A DNA stretch of 62,000 nt from Symbiodinium natans (GCA_905221605.1 CAJNDS010000313.1:1-62000); one strand, 5' to 3'. Positions 1-11,682 are shown, counted from the first letter of the stretch. Notes: a model not told the origin generated them from the letters alone. Numbers and translations: made by a program.

Positions 1-1270
1 TTTGGCCTATCTCACGGCACGACATCGGAGTCATATCCATATCAATCGGTTGGTGCCGGGATATACTCTTTCAATGATGGAATCAATACTGGCCCTCCCT
101 CCCACCATTTTGAAATGTTTAAATGGCTTAAGCTCCACTTAAAATAGCCGGCACGCTGAGCCACAGCGGCTGCATGCCAACGACTACATGGTTAGTTATC
201 GGTGCACATGTCTATGCATTTCAAGAGCCCAAAGAGCCCAGATGTAGGTCACGCACTTTTTGGCAGCCTGATAATCGCCTCAGGCAGAGCGTATAAGAGT
301 CTAGAGCAGGATGGCACACTCCTTCAAGTGAGCTTGCCAGCTGTGATGTGATGCCCAACCCGCCCGACCTGTTTGAAGCTGGCTAGTGTCGCGGGTTGGT
401 CATCGCCTTCTCTGGTCAATTCCAAGCTGGGATTGAGCAGAGAAGGCAAATTTTTCGTGAAACCGTGGAGGCTGACGGCAGGAGCATTGCGGCATCGGCC
501 CCTTGAGTCTGCGCGACTTCAATCGACTTCATCTCATCTCTGGTTCGGGTCATTTGGGGTTGGAACGCAATGCTGTGCCCAAAGTTGCCCTGCTACGAGC
601 TCGGAAAAACAGGGCAACTCAAGCTCCTGGGATAGTGTATTCCGATTCAAAAGCATCAGAGGACCCCCAGCCTGAGCGGGACTGAGGTGGGTTACCCTGC
701 GTTGCAACCAACGCGCAGTCGCCTGGGACTTGCAGGACTGGCCCCTTTGCCCCCCGCTGCCCCCTCTCTGCCCCTCTGGACTTCTTGCTTTGCAGACGAC
801 TGCTAGCGCTCCAGTGGTGCACGTTCACTAGGTGACAGGGTCTACCGCGAGTCCGTGGGCCAAGTCTTGGACCATGCTGCTGGACCCTCTTTCTGGCACA
901 TGATTTACCATACATTCTTCCACATTCTTCCGCAGCATTCTATCTTTACATCATTCTCGGCCCACTTTTGCAAGCAGGCATGCATGGGGCTTCTGGTAGG
1001 AAGCTAAAAATTGAGTGGGAAACAGCTGCTCAGATCTGGCCTGACCTCAGCAAGGTGAAAAGAAGGCACAAGCCCCGAAGCTTTGAACTAAACAGGCCTA
1101 GTCTTGAGGGAGTTTGAGGTACTGAGACGTGAAGGTTTGAGGCCTTCCCCTGCAATCCAAAGAGGTGCAAAATGCTTTCATGCGCTGCCTTCGGCATCTT
1201 GAGATGGAGTGTTGAACTGGGCCCGAAGGGTCAGGGAATCCGACGTCACCGTCACATGAGAACTACATCC
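1..1270. other. no supported gene
   Basis: This stretch has only short, mutually overlapping open frames on both strands, none with a recognisable motif. Composition is mixed with no telomere-like array and no obvious tandem repeat. It could be intron or intergenic DNA. Confidence 0.4.
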
Positions 1271-1731
1271 CATGTCTTGTGTGCGCAAAGACACGGACGA
1301 AACAAAAGACAAATCCCCCCGCCTGTGACAATCTAGAATGCTGCCGTCACAGCTTGGCTGTGGCCAAAAGCTCGGTTACACCGTCAAGCTCTGAGCATGA
1401 GCCAACGACCCAGACTACGAGTAGCACACAAGCCAACAAAACTTCAACTCAGGCTGAGCTCTCCACCACATCTGAAGTTCGAGGTTTTGGAAGGTGCTCC
1501 ACCTAAGCAGCAGCTTTTCCACTTCTCTGCATGAGGAACCCGGAGAGTAGCGAGTTGAAGCCTGCTCCTTCCCTTCCTTCCCTGAGCACACCCAGCGTGC
1601 GGCAGAAGCAACTATCTTGCTGGAATCTTCTTGGAGGTGACCAGTAGGCTTTGAGGGCCGTGATTTTTTGAGAGAGAAGCGACTGCGCTGCCTACCGCGC
1701 TGCGGCTGCGACTTTTCCGGAAGCGGGGGCG

Positions 1732-2022
1732 GTGGAAGCACCGGAAACTCTAAGCTCTAAATCTACAGCCAACGGCCAGTGGTCAGAAGGCCACGAGCAG
1801 CCGACCAGCGAGGGAAGCGGACCTACCTTCACATTGCCGGAGCCAAGAGCTGTTCCCCGAGATATCCCACACACATTCATGGGTGCCAAGGATGGCGGAC
1901 AGCAAGTCTACGATACCTCTTTGACAAAGACTTGGACCCGTTCTATCCTCTTTGACCATGCTAGAATGCGCCTGAAGATGGCGTCCCTGGAAGCTGTGTC
2001 TTCTCCGGCAAGCAATGGTTGA
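1732..2022 (+). CDS. candidate coding exon, unknown function
   Basis: The plus frame reads as ordinary soluble protein: a Ser/Gly/Pro-rich first half (SEGSGPTFTLPEPRAVP around residues 26-42) followed by a mixed, helix-compatible end (TWTRSILFDHARMRLKMASL). The opposite frame over the same bases is poorer. No domain is recognised. The first Met is probably not a true start, because an exon edge could lie anywhere upstream. A Thr/Ser/Lys-rich plus frame at 1279-1506 could belong to the same gene. Support is reading-frame quality only. Confidence 0.3.
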   Translation: MEAPETLSSKSTANGQWSEGHEQPTSEGSGPTFTLPEPRAVPRDIPHTFMGAKDGGQQVYDTSLTKTWTRSILFDHARMRLKMASLEAVSSPASNG

Positions 2023-2820
2023 CATGGTTTAAGGTTTGTTGGGCCGGATTGACTTGAATGCGCTTGCTCTCTGCTTCTTCAATGCCCACTTCAGAACTTC
2101 ATGTGCTCCTCGCACCACTAACGGCTATGTGCGGCTGCGGCCGTGTTTCCTGACAACTAGCCGTGTCAAGCGCCAACGCTCGATGAATGGCAGCGATGGC
2201 GATGAGTGCAACATTTATATTTATTTGGAGCTTTCAACCGGAGAGCATGAACAAGCTACTGCTTGCTACGTCCCGAAGTTTTCCAAGTGCGCTTGCCTGT
2301 CAGAAGCCATTCTTAGCTATGGGCCACAAGGCCACAAGGTTCCTTGGGATGCTCCTCAAAACATGTGACGCCAAAACTGTTGTTCCGCCATCCTCTCCTC
2401 CCAGCACACAATGTGTTTAGCTGTGTTGTTGCTTCGAGGGCGGGGGGGGGGGGACTGTGCTCATTTCTGCTCCTCTGCCGTTGCTCTGGCCTTGCCTCGT
2501 TCAGTTAAAAGCTTCTGAATGGGATTGTGATCTGACACTGTCCTCTGTTCCCGTGTGAGGCTGCCCCCACTGCCAATCTTTGGCTCCGAGATTTCATTAC
2601 TACGGGGACACGAATAGCTCATATGGGCTGACCTCTCCCAACAAGCTCGTAGTGGCAACCTGTTGCAACCCGTGACTGCCCTGCCAAGGGCCTCAGGTGA
2701 TCCTAACTCTGCCCACTTTGGCAGCCGCAGTCGACGGAGGCGACTCTTCTGGAAGCCTGGGCCTTGCAAAGGAAGCGCAGCTCAGAGACTCTCAGCGCTC
2801 AAGAATCCTAAGACCCTGCA

Positions 2821-3611
2821 GTGACCCTCGGCTCGACCTCTGCTTTTCATTGCTTTAAGGCTATCCAGTTGTTTGAGGGTCATTTGCGCGAAGCGGCTGC
2901 AGGCACCTACTGCAAAGCGATTCCCAGGCCGAAAGCTCAACAAACAGATGGGGTCTCGGCTCAGCCAGATGTAGTCAATACAGCCGTGAAAACCTTGAGT
3001 TCAGCGCGCAGTCCGCTCAGAAAACCTACCAACAATCAGATGGTCCGCATGCTCGAGCGCGTTAGCAGAATTTGATTCGCCTCGCCCAGTCGGGGCAACA
3101 AATGCCATATTCGATGGCTTCGCTACAAGCATACAACTGGCGGCTGGCCAAAACTCGCTCTGCTGCAGCCAAATACTGCATGAAACCCAGCTTGCACACA
3201 CAGCGCCTGAGGGTCCGTCCATACTTCGAGTTGGTGAGCACTTTGTCACGCACGTCTGCCGAACTTTGCGGCTCGAGATCCTTCCGAGGCTGCAGGGATA
3301 TCTGGCACCGAGGTCGAAGCCATGGGCAGCTCATGAAACGATGGTCCCGAGTGGTAACCCTGCGTATAAGGCTCTGTATGATAATGAAACCCCACACGAA
3401 AGGTTGGAGAACTGCCCTGCAGTAATGGCTGAAAACAGCTTCCGTCCTCGTAAGCAGACTTCAGCTGCCAATGCTGTTCCAGTCCTGGCACAGCAAGTCT
3501 TGGATCTAAGAAGATCTCCCTGATCTCACGGCCTGCCAATGGAAGCACAAATCCTTGCAAAGGCCAGCTCCGTGTTGCTCTTTCCACATCGCACATGACA
3601 TAATTGCACAA
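2821..3611. other. coding-like block, strand unresolved
   Basis: Open frames of 80-120 codons overlap on both strands. On plus, 2821-3075 (ending in NNQMVRMLERVSRI) and 3266-3523 look protein-like. On minus, 3246-3611 also looks protein-like (GREIREIFLDPRLAVPGLEQ). Both cannot be real over the same bases. I cannot decide the strand from sequence alone and see no known domain. Confidence 0.25.
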
Positions 3612-3939
3612 TTCGTTTGCTCAGGGTCTTCCGACTGTAATATAGTGAAATATGTCATGCGAGCTCTGGCTGCGCAAACAACTGTAGACAGCGTGACGGC
3701 CACCACCATCTCGCAGGAAACGCTCTGCAGAGTCAGGCATGTCCTGCGAAGTGAAAGATGACCAGAAAGGTGACGGGTGTCGTACTGGCAGTTTTAACAT
3801 ACGTCATGGCATGGCTTGTCAGTCGAGCACATGATTTGGCTTGAGAAGACTTGAAGACTCGTTGCGCGGCCCACACCCCTGAGCAGTCCTCTCCAGCAGG
3901 GGCGCTGGTGTCTGCAGGTCGGCTTTATTCTTATTTCTA

Positions 3940-4191
3940 TCAAATTTGAACAGCACTGACATCATTGAGGCTGGCAGCAAAGACCCGGCCTGTCTGGCGC
4001 AGCTTCTCTACCAGCTCCACAAGCCTATCAACCTTCCAGGCCGGCGTTCCAGTGGTTAAACATTCGCCACACAGCGAACTCGCCGTTGACGGCCCTTGGC
4101 CTGTTGCCGTGCTCGCGCTGATGCACTTCCATGGTCCTGGCAGGGCCATGCACAAGGATTGTGAGCCATACTGCCATGTCTTAGCATGCAT
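3940..4191 (-). CDS. candidate exon, possibly 3' part of the Mut7-C-like gene
   Basis: The minus frame ends with GTPAWKVDRLVELVEKLRQT, then a short tail and a stop. It is amphipathic and protein-like, and it lies downstream of the Mut7-C-like exons on the same strand. It contains CGEC but I cannot pair it with a second cysteine cluster. Membership in the same transcript is inferred from strand and spacing only. Confidence 0.25.
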   Translation of the reverse strand: MHAKTWQYGSQSLCMALPGPWKCISASTATGQGPSTASSLCGECLTTGTPAWKVDRLVELVEKLRQTGRVFAASLNDVSAVQI

Positions 4192-4869
4192 CCCTTGCTC
4201 CCGGTAGCTGCAACTTACAGTGTATTCACTCTACCAATGAACATCGCGGGCGGTCCTGCGAGAACCAATAGACTTGTCCGCACAGGCTACCTCGAAGCTG
4301 GCGAACACGGCAAGTCAAGGAGGTGGTCTCGAACTTGAATGCTTCAATAGCCCATGCTCCCCCATGCACCCCGCCCCCCCTCATTTGCAACAGTGGCACA
4401 TGTGAACAAAGGAATTGCTGGGTCTGTTGGAGCGCCGAATGCCATTGCCCGGTCATGCTCCTCACACGTTGTTTCGATGTCAAGCAGTGTGTTGCATATG
4501 AGCGACATAAGGCACTAACTTGGGATGTGATCAAGTTTCTTCCTTCGGCAACATGTTGCATCTTGAACTGTCTTAAACGCTTCATCAAGCTGCAAACCTT
4601 CCTCACCTCTCTCTGCTTCATGTTGGCCAATGGTTTATTCCTTTCTTACTCTCTCTTGAACTCATTCCTGGTTGCATTCCTGCAGTTCAGGCTCGGAGGC
4701 AGTATGTGGGTCAGCTGGCCGTGCACTGTAGCAAGTGCCACTCAACATCGCTAGCAGTTCGCTGAGGTTCCACGAACTCTCGCAGACATAACATTCTCAT
4801 CTTCAAGACTCAAAACCATATCGGCTGATGCCGGATGCTAAGCTCTGAAAGTCTGAACCTGATTCAATC

Positions 4870-5939
4870 TATGAGCTCATGTGCCACGACACCTTCTCGG
4901 TGTTGGCAAGTGGGCAGACCCGCCCGTTGCATTTCACGCAGCGGGTGAAGAAACGGTCAGGGTTGATTTCCACAGAAAGATCCTCAGCTGTTACACTGCA
5001 AGTCATTCGGAGAAGGACGAAGCCTGGCTTGCCGAAATCAGACCATCCATGCGAGCTTACAGACTCACGGCAAGCTCTAAATTGCACTCTCCAAAAACCT
5101 GCAACAGTTTGAACATGGACAGTGGCCGTAGGCCATCAGTCCCGAGTCCCAAGTATTTGCTGAAAGTTGCGAGGCACAGCCGCGCCAAAGCTTTGTCGAA
5201 ACAGCGGGCATCAAGGAAGTATGCCAAGGCCTTGGTTGCAGGGTTCTAATGCTCCAATACTATTCGAAGGTGTAAGAGTCAGCCGCTCGGACTGCTCTCC
5301 ACATTCGAGACTGCTCCAGGCACGCGCGCACGCGCACGCGCACGTGCACACGCCCTTTGCGAGGTGCTACATCAAGTTTTGCGAGGTGTTACATCAAGGT
5401 GTTGGTTGGTGGCATGCTCGGGCGTGGCTGGAGTCTGCGGATCTCGACTGCAGATGCTTGGCCTTGTCGTATTCATCCCAATACGCGCTCATATGATAGA
5501 TTCCGTAGGCATTCCGTGGTCCACATTATGCTCCCGTCATAGTTCCAAGCACGGCTTGGTCCTTGAAATGTTCGACGTGATGGCCGTGATGGGACCTGCC
5601 AATTGGCCTCACATCGCTTGGGTGTGGTCCGCTTTGCACGTCTGTTTACAGGGGATGCGCACCGGTGGATGTGCGTGATGTGGTCCAAGTGCAGTGTTTG
5701 GGGTCTACGGTGGCGAGAACTGTAGCTACGCAGAAAGATGAAGGAGTGAGAAAGGCTGGGGTGTCGACGGCGTCAGCACGTGCAACCAGCCTGTGTCGGG
5801 TCAACTAGCATCAAGGAATCTTAAATGATTCTTCATGCTCTGCCAGCACCTGAAGGCCGCCCCCCCTCGAAAAACAACTCCCCTTCGTTGCGCCTCTTCG
5901 AAGCCGACACCAGCACACGGTCTTCGCGTGCAGCACGGG
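4870..5939 (-). CDS. Mut7-C RNase-domain protein (mut-7/EXD3-like), partial, multi-exon
   Basis: Three minus-strand exons read in gene order. The first, about 5939-5868, follows a TCGTAG acceptor and carries REDRVLVSASKRRNEGELF, which resembles the conserved 'REnRVlLTsgk' strand of Mut7-C domains (PF01927). The second, about 5245-5105, reads FDKALARLCLATFSKYLGLG and is not assigned. The third, about 5030-4880, reads VLLRMTCSVTAEDLSVEI and then DRFFTRCVKCNGRV. The last piece matches the C-terminal 'fsRC.xCNg' zinc-knuckle end of Mut7-C proteins such as EXD3 and C. elegans mut-7. Members are proposed RNases or 3'-5' exonuclease partners in RNA processing. I did not find the DEDD exonuclease domain; it could lie upstream or be absent. 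Exon edges are approximate. The domain assignment is from memory of the family and needs a profile search. Confidence 0.45.
5319..5351. repeat. CGCGCA/CACG alternating purine-pyrimidine tract
   Basis: A short run of CGCGCACGCG units lies between exons of the Mut7-C-like gene, probably in an intron. This kind of sequence can adopt Z-DNA. No coding role is seen. Confidence 0.7.
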
Positions 5940-6004
5940 CTACGACAGGCACTTTGGCCTGAGAGGCTCCGCAGTGTATGCCAGAGAACGCAAGAAACCT
6001 GCGC

Positions 6005-6143
6005 TCACCTTTCGTTTATCGAAGATCCCATGCCTCCCTTGAATCCCATGATGCGAGTACAGCCTATGATATTCACTGTCTGAGTGTCTGAGGCAAGAAC
6101 CAGTCGCAGGCCTTGGGCGCCCTCTGGACGCTCCTGCCAGCAT
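6005..6143 (-). CDS. candidate exon upstream of the Mut7-C-like exons
   Basis: Read on minus, the block follows a CTTTCAG acceptor and is followed by CGAAAG/GTGAGC, a standard GT donor. One frame contains GLRLVLASDTQTVNIIGCTR, which looks like protein; a second frame is also open, so the phase is not certain. Position and strand fit an upstream exon of the Mut7-C-like gene. Confidence 0.3.
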
Positions 6144-6658
6144 CTTCTGAAAGACAACACAAGTAAAGAGGCGTTCTGAATGTTCTGAAGCTCTCCTCGC
6201 GTTCTGGCTCTTTCTCCACCATGACATCCAAGCCTCCATCCAGGTGGCGGTTCAAGGTCCAGAGGATCCCTGTTGCAGACTTGCGACCACGTGCGACGAG
6301 GTGCCCAAGAGTCGCAAGGGCTTGGCGGCCTGAGGTCAAAGAGTTCCACTCCGGACGCTTGCCAGGCACCCAAGCAAAGCATGCAAAGCAAAAGCAAATT
6401 CACAAGACATTGCAAGACAAAGAAAAGACATCCGCATGACGGTCAACAAACAACAGCTGGCTCAGAGGCTCGAAGCCTTCGAGATGTCACGATCTACCAG
6501 AAAGCGCTCCACCTGTCTCAATGCAGCCACTATGCAGCCACTTCAAAACCATGTAGCGAAACAGGCATCTCTCGACTACTGATGCTTCGTTGCACTTCCG
6601 CTGCCTAAAGCCTCAACTTTAACATGCTTTAAACATGAAAGATTGGCTATCTTGACTG

Positions 6659-6810
6659 TCACGGGTCCAGCAGGCAGCAAGCCTTGCGGAACTTGCGAGG
6701 AACCTTGCGCAGGGTCCGACTCCAAAATCGCGGCAGGCCATTAAAGTGCGACTGCTGAATGCTGCGCAACTGAGTCAACAGCCTAGCTGGAGTCTCCACT
6801 CGCATCATAA
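6659..6810 (-). CDS. candidate basic exon, unknown function
   Basis: The minus frame reads MMRVETPARLLTQLRSIQQS, followed by an Arg/Lys-rich stretch with LPRFWSRTLRKVPRKFRK, and ends LLDP before TGA. The stop overlaps a possible GT donor (CCC/GTGACAG). It could be a 5' exon of the gene to its left. No domain is recognised. Confidence 0.28.
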
Positions 6811-6874
6811 AGACGAATGACGAATCTCGAGTACTATTGAGTACTGCAGGAGACTGGAAAGGCCTCCACTGCAC

Positions 6875-7670
6875 CGTTGCGTAGCAATTGGCAGCCCAAG
6901 CCCCAAGGGTGTGAGTTCAAATCTCCACCTGCAGAGTCGCAAGAGCTTTTTTTGAGTTGGCTGTCCAAGAATCCGCACACATTGGCATTTCCTGGGAGCA
7001 ATCATGTGGCAGCTGAGTGGCACAGCGCCAGGGGCTTCGAGGTTCCGAAGCTTTGGGCCGCTGCCTCCAGAAGGGATGCCAGCCTCGGCATTGCAACACC
7101 AGTCGGATTAGGTTTTAAACGCATTTGAAGACTCGGACTTGGGATCAAGAAGGTGGGATCGGATGCGGGCCAGCATGAAGTGTGCTGGGCTGGCTAGACA
7201 TGGCAAGGTGATGCTAAGTCGCTGGGAGAAGCGAAGAACGGATATCTTTTCGGTTTGCATCTCTCATGCTACTCCGCCGAGGATCTTGAAGCGTTTCGGG
7301 GTTCTTGGAGTTGGGGAAGCGTGAGCTGCGTTCAAGCATTGCAGGGCTTTCTCAACTCTCAACTTTCGAGAAGCGCAATCTGCTTCCTGATGTCGGCTAC
7401 GGTGGGCGAGCAGTAGCACTAGCAACCACTAGTGAACTTAAGGTCACTCCGCTCGAGCACCTGCCACAACACTACTGCTGCATTTGTTGCGCCCCATGAA
7501 CGCCATGAACATGGGCAAATTCGTCCGTCGAGTTGCTGCCATGCCCTGACGTCGTCATGCTCACTGCCCCAATAGAGATGGGTCGTGGCGATGAGGAAAG
7601 AAACATTTTCCTGCACATCTTCCTCAGTGGGGGCTTCTGCTCAGAAAGGCTGATGCAATGTGGGCGAAGA
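6875..7670. other. no supported gene
   Basis: Only short frames are present. A tRNA-like internal-promoter resemblance (GAGTTCAAATCTC near 6911-6923) was examined and not accepted. The right end abuts the telomere-like array. Confidence 0.4.
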
Positions 7671-7777
7671 CCCTAAACCCTAAACCCTAAACCCTAAACC
7701 CTAAACTAACCCTAAACCCTAAACCCTAAACTAACCCTAAACCCTAAACCCTAAACCCTAAACTAACCCTAAACCCT
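7671..7777. repeat. interstitial telomere-like array (CCCTAAA)n
   Basis: About 107 bp of CCCTAAA units with three AACTAA interruptions, in C-strand orientation. The array starts and stops abruptly inside ordinary sequence, so it is interstitial and not a chromosome end. Confidence 0.95.
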
Positions 7778-7944
7778 GGCGGGTCCACAACAGACCCGCG
7801 CAAAACTGTGGCCCCACCAGCAAACCTGACATGCAGGACTTAGGTCACAGCCTCTAGTGTTGAGAAATGACGCCTTTCTGCTCCCTCGTGCGCCTAAAAG
7901 CAAGAACTTCCAGCCATTTCTGCCCAGAAGGTTTAACCTTCTCG

Positions 7945-8276
7945 GAACGGATTAGACGATGTAGACCATGGACGTCATCATGCTTGGGCCCTGGATGCGC
8001 TCTTCTCATCAGAGCAGAATAGACCATGGACGTCATCATGCTTGGGCCCTGGATGCTCTCTTCCCAGAACGGAGTGGACCATGGACGTCATCATTGTTAG
8101 GCCATGGCAATGCAGAAAACATGTTCATGCTTGGGCCATGGATGCTCTCTTCTCATCAGAACAGAGTAGACCATGGACGTCATCATGCTTGGGCCATGGA
8201 TGCTCTCTTCCCAGAACGGATTAGACTATGGACGTCATCGTGGTTGGGCCATGGACCGGATGCTCTCTTCTAACTA
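7945..8276. repeat. degenerate tandem repeat with CCATGGACGTCATC core
   Basis: About six degenerate copies of a unit built from CCATGGACGTCATCATGC, TTGGGCCCTGGATGCTCTC and a variable TTC(T/C)CAGAACGGA(T/G)TAGA spacer; the spacing is close to 60 bp in most copies. Each core holds two palindromes, CCATGG (NcoI) and GACGTC (AatII, a CRE-like half). Open frames across it on both strands are produced by the repeat and should not be called genes. Confidence 0.85.
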
Positions 8277-8564
8277 TGGTGAAGCAAACGTGTTATTTAG
8301 ACCCAGGGCTGGGCAGAAGCGGATGCAAGCAAGACAGGGCTTAGTTTAGGACACGTCGAAAGTGCGAAGTAGTGCAAAAACACGCCACAAATACCAGTGT
8401 AGTCTACGGATGCCAAAAAAATTGCACGATGATTTTAGATAAAAATTGCGGGGATGAGGTGATGGGCGAAACCCAGGAAACATCGGTGATTACAAGGGAT
8501 TCTGAGGGCAACAGAGCTAAACTGCCGAAAAGCGTGGGTCTGTTCTGGCCCCGCCTAGCCCTAA

Positions 8565-8750
8565 ATGCTGCAGTGCGTGCCAAGGTTCCAGCTCGACGAC
8601 CAAAGCCTCAAAGCTCTGCGTGAGAACATCAAGGACGACCCATACACTGCCATAGCATTGCAATTAGCATACATTGCGAAACGTTGGTCAACAACGCAAC
8701 AAAGGAAGATGTTTGCTGTTCTTCAGCCCTTCGGACGAGGACTGAATTAA
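8565..8750 (+). CDS. candidate exon, helical, unknown function
   Basis: The plus frame reads RFQLDDQSLKALRENIKDDP, then YTAIALQLAYIAKRWSTTQQ, and ends PFGRGLN before TAA. It has the composition of a soluble helical protein, and the opposite strand lacks a comparable frame. A second plus-strand candidate follows at 8959-9270. No known domain is recognised. The stop may belong to the intron if a donor lies before it. Confidence 0.35.
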   Translation: MLQCVPRFQLDDQSLKALRENIKDDPYTAIALQLAYIAKRWSTTQQRKMFAVLQPFGRGLN

Positions 8751-8878
8751 GTCGGGCAACAACATTCCGCCGCGCAAATCTTGCAATCCTCGGCTGCTGT
8801 AGGCAGATCTGCTTTACGCAGACCAGCTTGCTGCAACTTCAGCACGGTCCCCAAGATGTACTGGGATGTCAGGAGAGA

Positions 8879-8909
8879 CAGGCATGAGACAGGCATGAGA
8901 CAGGCGGCA
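8879..8909. repeat. 12-bp direct repeat GACAGGCATGA x3
   Basis: Three near-perfect copies of GAGACAGGCAT in tandem. The locus is short and likely unstable. Confidence 0.75.
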
Positions 8910-8958
8910 CAGCTGGGGGAAGTGAGTCTTCGAGCAGCGAGTCAAAGTCGACCACGAG

Positions 8959-9270
8959 GTGCTGCCGGCACCTCTCGTGCCGGCTATGCTACGCTGTGCT
9001 ACGCGACGACCAGTGCAGCCAACTGAGGCTCCGGATTCGGACTTTCATGACTTTTCAGAATCAACTCCCAGTGTCTTTGACCAAGAGATCCTGAGAGCCT
9101 GGAATTGCAGATCGCCACTGCACATTCTCCGAGCAAGCTGCCGACCTGAACTTTGTCCGGCGAAATGCGACGAGGCATCCGTCTGCACGTGCGGGCCTCT
9201 GAGCCTCAGCCAGGGAGAACTGGCTTTGATGCAGAGGCTCATGATGCCAAACCACACCAAGGCCAACTGA
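8959..9270 (+). CDS. candidate exon or ORF, unknown function
   Basis: An open plus frame of 103 codons ending at TGA. The middle (DFHDFSESTPSVFDQEILRA) and a Cys-rich end (CRPELCPAKCDEASVCTC) look protein-like. It follows the 8565-8750 candidate on the same strand with about 210 bp between them, compatible with an intron. The function is unknown and a minus frame of similar length overlaps. Confidence 0.25.
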   Translation: MLPAPLVPAMLRCATRRPVQPTEAPDSDFHDFSESTPSVFDQEILRAWNCRSPLHILRASCRPELCPAKCDEASVCTCGPLSLSQGELALMQRLMMPNHTKAN

Positions 9271-11680
9271 ACGGCCGCCACCACAACCACAACAGCAACA
9301 GGGGCACAACAGCACTCACGTGATTTTTTGCAAAACTACATGACACGGTACGCAGGCGATTCTGGCTGTGGTGATTGGTCCACATTGGCTTGCGAATCTC
9401 GCGCTTGAGCTGGCTAGTTGTTTGATGCTCATTCCACCCAGAGCGACTTGTTTCGAGTCCTGCGGGTTGAAGTGACGGTTGGATTGCAGATGATTGCAGG
9501 GTACGCGATCCCACCCCCCTTCCCCCCGGCAAAGGCCACCCGGAGAGTCCTCGAAAAACATTCCAATCCACTACATGCTGAACATCTGATCACCAGGCAG
9601 CAAACACCACCTCATAGTCCAAGCCTGGCACACGGTCTTGCCGAAGCGTCATCAAGAATATGGCTTCCCATTGGGTGTGGCATTTACTCGCCCAAGGCAA
9701 ACCAACCCAAGAGAGAAGAGGATGACAATGGATGACAGTCCACCTATGCTGAAATTGCCATGAGAACTCGCCTTCCAGGAGCGGCTGCCAATGAAGCGCT
9801 TCAACCTCCTGGCAGCTCAGCCAAGATTTCAAGCACCGGGCCGCTAGGCCCGGGCCAAAATGAGCCCTAAATTGCAAGCCAACATCCCAGCCCAGTCCTG
9901 AAGGCAAAGTACATCGGCACCGATGTCCACCAGTGCATCTCTCCTTGCGGGCTGCCAACCCTCTATGTCTGGAGCTGATCTGATGGAACTGAGTCTGAGT
10001 GGCACGACGCCCCTTCGGCCCCTTTCACGAGCTGCTAGGCACAAGGCTCGCAAGCTGCAAGCAAAAACAGTCTGTTGAGCGGAGTCACAACAGTGGAAGT
10101 CTGTGCCCAAATTTCAGCCATTCCTGCCACAAAATGCGCCAAAGACGTTCGAAACGGTGTATGTGAAACATGAGAGACGAGTGACATGATATCCCATCCT
10201 CACAGCGTGAGCCCTTTGGAGCCCTCCCCTAGCATGTGGATTCCACATCGCTCAACCTCAGATACCTCAGGATGCCTTACAGTCTTGGGCAAGCTGCGGG
10301 CTTCACATCGGGGAAGGACTTCTGAAGAGAGTAGCTTTGCGCAAGGACCTCGAGAGATCCGACAAAACTGACATGGGCATCCTCATCAGTGCCACACAGT
10401 GCCACACAGAGCCGCACAGCGCTCGTTCGTCCACTTCCTGCAGCAGCGTTGCGTTCCAACTGGCCAACCGTAGTCTCTTCTCAGTGCCCTGGGCCTCAGG
10501 GGACGTCGACATCGACTACGGATGTTTGGATCGTGAAAGTGGCAGAACGCAAGCTTCTGTGATTCTTGCTATTCAAAGCACAGTAACAAGCAGCATGACT
10601 GAGCAGCTAAGGGCACTTCTGCGGGATCCTGCTGGTCGAAGACTCTTCGACTCTAGATGCTCTATATACTACCCAGGCAGCGACATGCTACACTATAGCG
10701 AAGATGCTTTGCGCGGGAGAGTCACATAAACGTGCTACCTCCAGACCTGCGTATCCAAGAGCTTACTCGGGCATGGTCATGGAGCCTGCACGCCCAGGAT
10801 GGACTGGAAGTCGAAAGGCAGAGGCCTGTGAAATGCTCATGCTGTCGCATCTGGGAGGGGGAGGCGAGGGGGAGACAAATCTGCAAATTGCACATGTGAC
10901 ATGGACAGGACTGACACGAAGTATCAAGGAAGATGATCAGGCAACAACCTTGCCTCCGCTTCACCTCACTTGCCCCGGCTTGCCTTGTCGGGGTGACGCG
11001 GCTATCCGGCTTTCGTAGCAGCAGCGGCTCGGCATCTTAGGGTTCGAGTGTCTGCTTACAGCCGGAACGTGCCTGGACCCAGCTGTCATAGTTGCACTCT
11101 ACTGGCCAATGCGCTCCAAGTATCCGAAAGCTCTGCCCAAGCCAAGCCAGCGAAGGTCCGCGCTGTCCATGGACGGCTGAGTTGGGTCAAGGCTCTTCGC
11201 AGAGAAAGGCTTTGTTTCCGAGCATAAGTTCGGTTGTTGAGGGCTGTTGTGTTCTTCACTAACTCTGGTTTCAAACGCGGGAGACTCTCATTGTCATGTG
11301 CCGCCTGGGTTGCTCGTCTACCATCCGAGCTGAAATGCTGCAGGTTGTACATCAGAAGTCGGATTCAACAATGACTCAGGTGACTAAGGCTGCAGAGCCA
11401 TCACATAACCATATGCATCGACATGACTGCTGTCACAGATACCCTGCTGCCATCGCGATAAAGATCTGAAATCCTAGCCTAAGACTCCCTCACATCATCT
11501 CATCCTCTGTCATTCTGTGCTGATTCTGTGTGCCGTACTTCTCACGCTATGTGGCAGCACCTGAGCCAGGATCTCGCATTCTGAGATAAGGACCCTGAGC
11601 CCTAAACCCTTTCCAACACTGGTTTATTGTTGAACACAACGCCATACAACTTTTCAGCCTTCGAGTGAAGGCCTCCGCAC
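9271..11680. other. mostly unassigned; weak ORFs on both strands
   Basis: The best frames are plus 10337-10729 (130 codons, containing GDVDIDYGCLDRESGRTQAS) and minus 9590-9700 (containing TLRQDRVPGLDYEVVFAA before a GT). Neither shows a domain. A CCCTAAACCC relic is present near 11599. No repeat array is seen. Confidence 0.35.
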
Positions 11681-11682
11681 CT

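Noticed and set aside
6844-6935. tRNA-like or tRNA-derived SINE signal (GAGTTCAAATCTC B-box-like, flanking CTGCAGG/CCTGCAG)
   Set aside because: No consistent D, anticodon and T stems could be drawn; the match is limited to the B-box-like word.
7968-8273. 101-codon plus-strand open frame
   Set aside because: It lies wholly in the CCATGGACGTCATC array and encodes the same peptide several times.
10303-10512. minus frame LRLASWNATLLQEVDERA resembling the start of a LINE endonuclease
   Set aside because: The resemblance stops after about 15 residues and a plus frame overlaps; too short to call.
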